Shown here piece by piece: positions 55,785 to 64,000 of a stretch of 64,000 nt of DNA (its first letter is position 1; every line of letters starts with the position of its first letter). The position numbers were made by a program, and so were the translations under genes. The notes under the pieces are model-generated. The model searched no databases and had not been told where the DNA came from. It worked only from the letters and a program-made list of their open reading frames with translations. Source of the stretch: Bactericera cockerelli. Lineage: Eukaryota > Arthropoda > Insecta > Hemiptera > Triozidae. The stretch is taken from NCBI GenBank assembly GCA_024516035.1, contig CM044955.1:51927872-51991871 (forward strand). Direction: 5' to 3'.

Positions 55785-58700
55785 CCATAATTATGTTCCT
55801 TCTACATGTCCTTTCCATATGTTCCTTCTACATGTCCTTTCCATATGTTCCTTCTAAATGTTCTTTCCATATGTTCCTTCTACATGTTCTTTCCATATGT
55901 TCCTTCTACATGTCCTTTCCATATGTTCCTTCTACATGTCCTTTCCATATGTTCCTTCTACTTGTCCTTTCCATATGTTCCTTCTACTTGTCCTTTCCAT
56001 ATTTTCCTTCTACATGTCCTTTCCATATGTTCCTTGTACATGTCCTTTCCATAAATTATGTTCCTTCTACATGTCCTTTCCATATGTTCCTTCTACATGT
56101 CCTTTCCATATATGTTCCTTATGCATGTCCTTCCATTTATGTTCCTTCTACATGTCCTTTCCATATGTTCCTTCTACATGTCCTTTCCATATGTTCCTTA
56201 TGCATGTCCTTCCATTTATGTTCCTTCTACATGTCCTTTCCATATGTTCCTTCTACATGTCCTTTCCATATGTTCCTTCTACATGTCCTTTCCATATGTT
56301 CCTTCTACTTGTCCTTTCCATATGTTCCTTCTACATGTCCTTTCCATATGTTCCTTCTACTTGTCCTTTCCATATGTTCCTTCTACATGTCCTTTCCATA
56401 TATATTCCTTCTAAATGTCCTTGCCATAGTGATGTTCCTTTTACATGTGCTCTCCATATGTTCCTTCTACATGTTCTTTCCATATGTTCCTTCTACATGT
56501 CCTTTCCATATGTTCCTTCTACATGTCCTTTCCATATGTTCCTTCTACTTGTCCTTTCCATATGTTCCTTCTACATGTCCTTTCCATATGTTCCTTCTAC
56601 TTGTCCTTTCCATATGTTCCTTCTACATGTCCTTTCCATATATATTCCTTCTAAATGTCCTTGCCATAGTGATGTTCCTTTTACATGTCCTCTCCATATG
56701 TTCCTTCTACATGTTCTTTCCATATGTTCCTTCTACATGTCCTTTCCATATGTTCCTTCTACATGTCCTTTCCATATGTTCCTTTTACATGTGCTCTCCA
56801 TATGTTCCTTCTACATGTTCTTTCCATATGTTCCTTCTACATGTCCTTTCCATATGTTCCTTCTACATGTCCTTTCCATATGTTCCTTCTACATGTCCTT
56901 TCCATATGTTCCTTCTACATGTCCTTTCCATATGTTCCTTCTACATGTCCTTTCCATATGTTCCTTCTACATGTCCTTTCCATATGTTCCTTCTACATGT
57001 CCTTTCCATATGTTCCTTCTACATGTCCTTTCCATATGTTCCTTCTACATGTCCTTTCCATATGTTCCTTCTACATGTCCTTTCCATATTTTCCTTCTAC
57101 ATGTTCTTTCCATATGTTCCTTCTACATGTCCTTTCCATAAATTATGTTCCTTCTACATGTCCTTTCCATATGTTCCTTCTACATGTCCTTTCCATATAT
57201 GTTCCTTATGCATGTCCTTCCATTTATGTTCCTTCTACATGTCCTTTCCATATGTTCCTTCTACATGTCCTTTCCATATGTTCCTTCTACATGTCCTTTC
57301 CATATGTTCCTTCTACATGTCCTTTCCATATGTTCCTTCTACATGTCCTTTCCATATGTTCCTTCTACATGTCCTTTCCATATGTTCCTTCTACATGTCC
57401 TTTCCATATGTTCCTTCTACATGTCCTTTCCATATGTTCCTTCTACATGTCCTTTCCATAATTATGTTCCTTCTACATGTCCTTTCCATATATATTCCTT
57501 CTAAATGTCCTTTCCATATGTTCCTTCTACATGTCCTTTCCATATGTTCCTTCTACTTGTCCTTTCCATAATAGGTATATGTTCCTTCTACATGTCCTTT
57601 CCATATGTTCCTTCTACATGTCCTTTCCATATGTTCCTTCTACTTGTCCTTTCCATATTTTCCTTCTACATGTCCTTTCCATATGTTCCTTCTACATGTT
57701 CTTTCCATATGTTCCTTCTACATGTCCTTTCCATATGTTCCTTCTACATCTCCTTTCCATATGTTCCTTCTACATCTCCTTTCCATATGTTCCTTCTACA
57801 TGTCCTTTCCATATGTTCCTTCTACATGTCCTTTCCATATGTTCCTTCTACTTGTCCTTTCCATAATAGGTATATGTTCCTTCTACATGTTCTTTCCATA
57901 TGTTCCTTCTACATGTCCTTTCCATATGTTCCTTCTACATCTCCTTTCCATATGTTCCTTCTACATCTCCTTTCCATATGTTCCTTCTACATGTCCTTTC
58001 CATATGTTCCTTCTAAATGTCCTTTCCATATGTTCCTTCTACATGTCCTTTCCATATGTTCCTTCTACATCTCCTTTCCATATGTTCCTTCTACATGTCC
58101 TTTCCATATGTTCCTTCTACTTGTCCTTTCCATATGTTCCTTCTACATGTCCTTTCCATATATATTCCTTCTAAATGTCCTTGCCATAGTGATGTTCCTT
58201 CTACATGTCCTCTCCATATGTTCCTTCTACATGTTCTTTCCCTATGTTCCTTCTACATGTCCTTTCCATATGTTCCTTTTACATGTCCTCTCCATATGTT
58301 CCTTCTACATGTCCTTTCCATATGTTCCTTCTACATGTCCTTTCCATAATTATGTTCCTTCTACATGTCCTTTCCATATGTTCCTTATACATGTCCTTTC
58401 CATATATATTCCTTCTAAATGTCCTTTCCATAATTATGTTCCTTCTAAATGTCCTTTCCATATGTTCCTTCTACATGTCCTTTCCATATGTTCCTTCTAC
58501 TTGTCCTTTCCATATGTTCCTTATGCATGTCCTTCCATTTATGTTCCTTCTACATGTCCTTTCCATAATTATGTTCCTTCTACATGTCCTTTCCATATAT
58601 ATTCCTTCTAAATGTCCTTTCCATATGTTCCTTCTAAATGTCCTTTCCATATGTTCCTTCTACATGTCCTTTCCATATGTTCCTTCTACATGTCCTTTCC

Positions 58701-58923
58701 ATATGTTCCTTCTAAATGTCCTTTCCATATGTTCCTTCTAAATGTCCTTTCCATATGTTCCTTCTACATGTCCTTTCCATATATATTCCTTCTAAATGTC
58801 CTTTCCATATGTTCCTTCTAAATGTCCTTTCCATATATATTCCTTCTAAATGTCCTTTCCATATGTTCCTTCTACATGTCCTTTCCATATATATTCCTTC
58901 TAAATGTCCTTTCCATATGTTCC
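55785..58923 (+). repeat. 26-bp minisatellite, about 120 units
   Basis: Unit TTCCTTCTACATGTCCTTTC + CATATG. Because 26 is not a multiple of three, all three plus frames are open and encode the same 26-residue cycle (MFLLHVLSIC then SFYMSFPYVPSTCPFH), giving a false 621-codon frame. Variant units (TATATATTCC..AAATGTCC, CATAATTATG, TTATGCATGTCCTTCC, CATAATAGGTATATG) recur as blocks: for example, the GCCATAGTGATG block at 56417 and 56657 is 240 bp apart. So the array grew by multi-unit duplication. Confidence 0.95.
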
Positions 58924-59662
58924 TTCTAAATTAGGGTGGGCCGAAAAAAGCGAATTTTTGAATCGAGAATTTTAATAGCAAAAAAAAATTGCAGCATGGT
59001 CAGACGTTTCCAAAAATATAACTTTTGTCGAAATTGGATGTTATCTTCCACTGCCGCAAAGCGGTTGAAGTTTGGCGAAAAAGTCGAAAAATGGCATTTT
59101 GGACCCCACTTTAAGAAAATTATAAAAATAGTAGATGAACATCTAAGAAGCTAAAATTTGTTTCAAATTACTCAATATGTGTTCTAATTTTATTTTTAGA
59201 CTAAAAATAATGAGCTTTTTGAACTCTGTTCTGTATACAGGGTGATCCAAAATCATGAAATACCACTCTATTATGTGATTTATATGGGGTATATTATGTT
59301 TATATTTATTGAATTATTTGAATTTATCCTTCAATATTGGCAAATAAAATCATCAAATATTAAATATATGACAGTGCTGGACAGTTTGGATGACATTTAC
59401 ACTCTTCAGATGTACAGGGTGGCCAAATTTTTCATAAATTATGATGACTTTTTTATGTACTTAGTGTATGGTTTTTTTTACATTACAACCATGTAAATAT
59501 TATGCTAAGTAGTTTTTAGGGTCATAAAATATAAATAAGGATTATAAAAAGCATAATAAGACAGTCTATTATCCAAGATATTCCGTATGGAGCCCAGGTG
59601 ATTGATGTAAAGTCATGGATGGAAGGAAATTTTCACCCAGCACATTGCACCTTGGGAAATAT

Positions 59663-60540
59663 GTTGAATAGGGAACGTATTCCCTTATCGTTGTTGCAAT
59701 TTTACCTTATGGTTTGACCATTCTATTTCCTGCATTATTATTATTAAAAAACTGTATAAGGTCTAGCTACCATGTGTATTAGGTGGCTACACCACGCGAC
59801 GAAGCTCTCCCGAACCCTTCCAACAACGATTTTTTTTATATCGCGTCTTTTGATATCTTTTAGTTCTTTGAGTCTCTCTGCATTTTAAGAATTTTAATGG
59901 CTTATAATGGCGAATGGATTTCTGAGGTTATACATATACATTACACCTATTTCCATTGGGGAAAAAAGTAATGATTTGGCAAAAATAAACAAATGGGTTC
60001 ATAAAATATATCATATGTATATTATGCTGGTCTTTCATGCCATTTGTGGTTTCAGAAAAAAATACAGTAGGTAAGTCCTTCAGATTAGAAAAATGCAAAT
60101 CACTTTGGTATTGGTAACAAATTAACAACAACAACTGGTAGCTCAAAGGCAAAAATGTACCTTAAACAATGGCTTTTCTCTCGCTGAATAGCGAGGGAAT
60201 GTTACATCTATTTTGGGTACTGTGCCCAGTGGAAAATCATTGGAGGAGATTCCATTTATTGTCTAAAGAAATGTAAGCAAATTTACTGAACTTCTACTGA
60301 GGAGCAAACAAATATATCATTAAAAAAAAGTTACTTTACTTGTGTTAATCACTTTCATGATATCACAACTACTCAAAATCGAGTTACTAAATCTACGCTG
60401 AATCCAGGACTTGAACCACCGACTTCCAGGGTAGAGGTTACAAGTGCGCCGCCTTATTGATCAAGAACAACAATATATTATGTATAGAGATAATTTGTTG
60501 ATCTACTATTGTTTATGCTGCCACTCCAATGTTACTAAGA
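59663..60540. other. central segment of the hAT-like foldback
   Basis: Single-copy core between the arms. It holds an S2 SINE at its right side and otherwise no recognisable coding. Confidence 0.6.
60325..60472 (-). repeat. tRNA-derived SINE, family S2, inside the hAT-like element
   Basis: Minus strand: TTGATCAATAAGGCGGCGCA, TCGGTGGTTCAAGTCCTGGA, AACTCGATTTTGAGTAGTTG, ATATCATGAAAGTGATTAAC. Confidence 0.7.
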
Positions 60541-61282
60541 GATATTTCCCAAGGTGCACTGTGTTGGGTGAAAATTTCCTTCCACACAAGACTTTCCATC
60601 AATCACCTGGGCTCCATATGAAATATCTTGGATAAGAGACTGTCTTATTATCCTTTCTATAATCCTTATTTATATTTTATATCTCTAAAAACTACTTAGC
60701 ATAATATTTACATGGTTCTAATGTAAAAAAAAAACCATAAACTAAGTACTAAGTACATAAAAAAGTCGTCATAATTTATGAAAAATTTGGCCACCCTGTA
60801 CATCTGATGAGTGTAAATGTCATCCAAGCTGTCCAGCACTATCATATATTTAATATTTGATGATTTTATTTGCCAATATTGAAGGATAAATTCAAATAAT
60901 TCAATAAATATAAACATAATATACCCCATATAAATCACATAATAGAGTGGTATTTCATGATTTTGGATCACCCTGTATACAGAACAGAGTTCAAAAAGCT
61001 CATTATTTTTAGTCTAAAAATAAAATTAGAACACATATTGAGTAATTTGAAACAAATTTTAGCTTCTTAGATGTTCATCTACTATTTTTTATAATTTTCT
61101 TAAAGTGGGGTCCAAAATGCCATTTTTCGACTTTTTCGCCAAACTTCAACCGCTTTGCGGCAGTGGAAGATAACATCCAATTTCGACAAAAGTTATATTT
61201 TTGGAAACGTCTGACCATGCTACAACTTTTTTTTGCTATTAAAATTCTCGATTCAAAAATTCGCTTTTTTCGGCCCAGCCTA

Positions 61283-61400
61283 TTCTAAATGTCCTTTCCA
61301 TATGTTCCTTCTACATGTCCTTTCCATATGTTCCTTCTACATGTTCTTTCCATATGTTCCTTTTACATGTCCTTTCCATATATTACTTGTACATTTCCTT
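61283..61400 (+). repeat. right remainder of the 26-bp minisatellite
   Basis: Four or so further units (TTCTAAATGTCCTTTCCATA, TGTTCCTTCTACATG) after the hAT insertion, decaying at 61381. Confidence 0.9.
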
Positions 61401-62335
61401 TCCTCTCATCGTCCTCACATTTCAGTTCCTTCTCCCATGACCTCTCTAGAAATGTCTCTTCCTCAAATCGTTAGATATGACCTTCATTCCCCGAGCCTTT
61501 CTCTTCTGCGAATGATGAATGCGCTTTCGATGACGGCAGTCTCCAACTCCCTGACGTTGCTGAAATCCCTGTCAGCTCCCTCGAGTCAATTTGAAAGATT
61601 AGCAGGGCAAGGGGTTGGGTGGTAGAGCATCATACATCATCTGAAACTTGCTGAAACATGAGGTTCATTGTGTACATAATTTCAAATTTGAGAACTAATA
61701 AGTCGAAAATGTACATAGAACCATTGGTGCATCGTGTACATAACTTGATGTTTGGTCTATGTATGTCGGTTGATAGATATATTTAATATAAAAAATATTT
61801 AATTCATTCCTAAATGCATGCATAGAGCTACAATAATAATAATAATAAATCATTTGTTTTATTTTTCATATTTATTATTTTGTTTACAGAGGATCCATCC
61901 TAAGCCAATTTCATTTGGCTTCTAAGATTTACAATGAGATTTACAATGTACTTAAATAGTTTTAAAACTAGTAAGTTGAAAACTAGTAAGTTGAAACTCG
62001 ACACAGAGTCAGGGCCTTAGGGGTGCGTGGGTTGTGCAATAAGATAATGTACTCTGTTTGTAAATACACACGCCCACATGACATACTGTGAATAATATTA
62101 ACTAAGTGGGTAGGTAAGAATAGATGCACCTCCTACTCATGTTTTGAACTTGTATACTTACATAAAATTATGTTTTGTACAAATTATGGTAAGTGGAAGT
62201 AGGTAGGTACGAAGTTTTTCAGCCTAATTCAGAGCAGCTGTGACGCTTTCTACTTGTACTTTTACTACAATTCTTTTTTTTATTTATAATATAGGTTGTT
62301 AGAGGAATAAAAATTATAAAAAACATTGTTAATGT
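61400..62335. other. DNA without recognised features
   Basis: A frame at 61440-61625 is an extension of the minisatellite frame. No domain seen. Confidence 0.4.
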
Positions 62336-62339
62336 AAAA

Positions 62340-62371
62340 AAAAATAGATGGAGGAAAAAAGAGAGAGAGAG

Positions 62372-62402
<31 letters not shown>

Positions 62403-62450
62403 GAAAAAAAAAGAGAGTGAGAGAATGAGAGAATGAGAGAGGTGTTTTGA
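62340..62450 (+). repeat. (GA)n tract
   Basis: GAGAGA-rich stretch. A second purine-rich stretch runs at 62570-62760. Confidence 0.9.
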
Positions 62451-63019
62451 TAAAAAGAAGAGGAAAGATAATAATATTAATTGTTTTTATTCATAATTAT
62501 GTTCACACTATGTCACATCATCTACATCCCCTTACGTACTCTTGTATTTTTTGGGAGATAGATATTTTGATAGAAAAAATGAGAGATAAGAAAACGAGAA
62601 AAGGAAGAGGAACATGAATTAATTTGGAATAAGAGAAGGGGAGAAAAAGAAGAGATATGGAGTGAGAGAGTAACAAAGAAAGGGAGAAGTAGTGATTGTG
62701 AAATGGGAAAGAGTAGAACAAAATAGGTAGGACGAGAGAGAAACAGGGAGAGAGATATAGGTACCTAATTATCACATGCTATTAATACTGTCACGTTTTC
62801 TACGTGACTGAAATACAAGAAGACATGACTGCAGTGCTCTTACCGTTCTTTGATAAGTTTGCGAAATTTAATTATGTACCCCCACTTTGAAAATCTGAAA
62901 TTACAATATTTGTGTTACTACCTAGTTAGTAATGCAATATTATTTACATTACGTGCACATGTATGTAAGAAGATATAGCGTGTAAGTCACGTGGCTACAG
63001 CTGTTGTATCATAATAACT

Positions 63020-63135
63020 AAGGGTTGGGTGGGAGAGATTGCCACAGGCAATAACCCCACCCTTTAGGTAGGACTTCTTTCTCTTTTTTTTTCTTGTTTC
63101 TTAGCTCAATCTATTTAATTTTTCTGTATAATTTC
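63020..63135 (+). mobile_element. LINE family 1 3'-end fragment
   Basis: AGGGTTGGGTGGGAGAGATT, stem-loop ATTGCC-ACA-GGCAAT at 63038-63052, CCCCACCCTTTAGGTAGGAC. The poly(A)-signal end is missing. Confidence 0.65.
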
Positions 63136-63137
63136 AG

Positions 63138-63295
63138 TGAATAGTAGAGACTGGGAGACTATGTGTATTTGGGTGAGAATAGGAGACTATGAGATTTAGG
63201 CGAGACTGAGACAGTATGTGAGGGAGATTACGGGGGAGTGAATAGTAGATACTGGGAGAGTATGTGTATTTGGGTGAGAGTATGGCAGGGAAAGG
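63138..63295 (+). repeat. imperfect tandem repeat
   Basis: GTGAATAGTAGAGACTGGGA and GACTATGTGTATTTGGGTGA recur after about 100 bp (63139 and 63238). Confidence 0.7.
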
Positions 63296-63486
63296 TTGAA
63301 GACGGGGATCATGGGTGTGAATGTAGGAACAAGGGTATGCATATTAGAGAAAGTGGGGTGTCTCGTATATTATGCTAATGAAAGCCATTTTGCAGGAAGG
63401 TTAGTTGAAAGAAACAATGCAGGCTCAAGGTCAATGGGATACGAGTATGTAGAGATTGTACAGGGAGGTAAGGCGTTATTTCTTTA

Positions 63487-63721
63487 TCTTAATATATAAA
63501 TGTCAAAGTCACTGACTGACTGACCACTGACTGATCATCGCTCTACAGCCCAAACCGTAAGTCCTAGGAAGCTGAAATTTGGTAGGTAGCTTTGTCTTAT
63601 AGTCTAGATGTGCAATAAGGGATTTTTCGAAACTCCCACTATAACACGTGCCATTGGCGAAAAAAGATTTTTTGCTTTCACGGCCATGCCTCGGCCCGCA
63701 AAGCGGGCGACAGCCCGCTAG
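63487..63721 (+). mobile_element. short Helitron-like element, intact ends
   Basis: A/TCTTAATATATAAATGTC at the left and hairpin GCGGGC-GACA-GCCCGC with CTAG/T at the right. About 95% alike by eye to the copy at 30460, with a 5-bp difference. No coding. Confidence 0.75.
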
Positions 63722-63724
63722 TTC

Positions 63725-64000
63725 ATATATAAACGGGAAATACCCTTTACGGGAAATACGGTTATACACAAGTATAACCGTATAATCCCTAAAAAATATA
63801 AAATAAAGAACTTATTCAAACTAATGGTTTGTCTTACTGTGTGCAGAACTAGGTAAATGGAACTACATACATTGCACTTTGATGCATCTGAAACTTAAAA
63901 TCTCAAACCACTATTTTCCTCTCTGTCAGAAATTGTAAAATTTATTTATAGTAAAAGGGAGAAATTAGAGGTTAGGTGCAAGCAAGATCTTTGAAGATCC
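63725..64000. other. right edge, no recognised feature
   Basis: Only a short direct repeat (ACGGGAAATACCC, ACGGGAAATACGG) at 63734-63761 and TATAACCGTATA. Confidence 0.5.

Larger units (their letters stand above)
58932..61282. mobile_element. 2.35-kb hAT-like foldback transposon inserted in the minisatellite
   Basis: Termini TAGGGTGGGCCGAAAAAAGC (left) and TAGGCTGGGCCGAAAAAAGC (right, inverted) are flanked by a perfect 8-bp duplication TTCTAAAT (58924-58931, 61283-61290). Removing one copy restores an ordinary minisatellite unit (CCTTCTAAATGTCC). The inverted arms are about 730-740 bp each (58932-59662 and 60541-61282) and highly similar. The mirrored frames at 59242 and 60971 come from this symmetry. 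The 880-bp centre has no transposase that I can read, so it is non-autonomous. Confidence 0.85.

Noticed and set aside
55706..57571. 621-codon open frame rich in MFLLHVLSICSFYMSFPYVP
   Set aside because: It is the 26-bp minisatellite read through. The same peptide cycle appears in all three frames and there is no coding context.
55785..58923. CRISPR array
   Set aside because: Units are contiguous with no unique spacers, in a eukaryotic context.
59242..60971. Mirrored 85-codon frames in the hAT-like arms
   Set aside because: They are the same sequence on inverted arms, AT-rich, with no domain, and a consequence of the foldback.

Overview
This is eukaryotic, AT-rich, intron-dominated DNA from an arthropod, most likely an insect. 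The argument for arthropod is that the only host gene I can support is a Beaten path (Beat)-type immunoglobulin-superfamily gene, a family known from arthropods. The dense SINE, LINE-tail, hAT, Helitron and MITE load and (TAGG)/(TACC)-rich filler would suit a hemipteran, but that is inference. There are no bacterial operons, rRNA genes or CRISPR arrays.

The host gene lies on the minus strand. Four exons can be assembled by splice signals, phase and family motifs: 35443-35244 (first half of Ig1), 19038-18903 (second half of Ig1), 16384-16252 (first half of Ig2) and 3888-3523 (second half of Ig2, low-complexity stalk, C-terminal hydrophobic segment). Introns are about 16.2, 2.5 and 12.4 kb. The signal-peptide exon was not found and may lie beyond the window. 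Two oddities affect this gene. The donor site of the second exon is the first unit of a 31-bp tandem array, so at least five further intact GTAAGT donors follow it. The third exon carries an apparent 1-nt loss in a G run. Use of the second donor in the array would put that exon into the frame that bypasses the lesion.

The rest is introns and flanking DNA filled by repeats. (1) tRNA-derived SINEs of several families. (2) A SINE whose head is derived from 5S rRNA, sharing its body with a tRNA-headed SINE. (3) 3' ends of two LINE families plus eroded LINE coding pieces. The LINE 3' ends and one SINE share a stem-loop tail. (4) A 640-700 bp repeat (called family A here) with a palindromic end, six copies, three of them in a cluster shaped by unequal crossing-over. 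(5) Cut-and-paste elements: a 2.35-kb hAT foldback with exact 8-bp target duplication inside a 26-bp minisatellite, a pogo-like element with seven internal repeats of one motif, a 316-bp hAT MITE, a Harbinger-like MITE, a 611-bp near-perfect foldback and a BED-finger hAT relic. (6) Helitron-like elements. (7) Minisatellites of 26, 31, 38, 47, 58 and 63 bp, and many purine/pyrimidine or CA tracts.

Right of 35.4 kb no host exon could be supported. The long open frames at 21.9-22.5, 51.1-51.8 and 55.7-58.7 kb are repeat artefacts. All coordinates were read by eye. Splice junctions and target duplications are exact; most repeat boundaries are good to about 10-20 bp.
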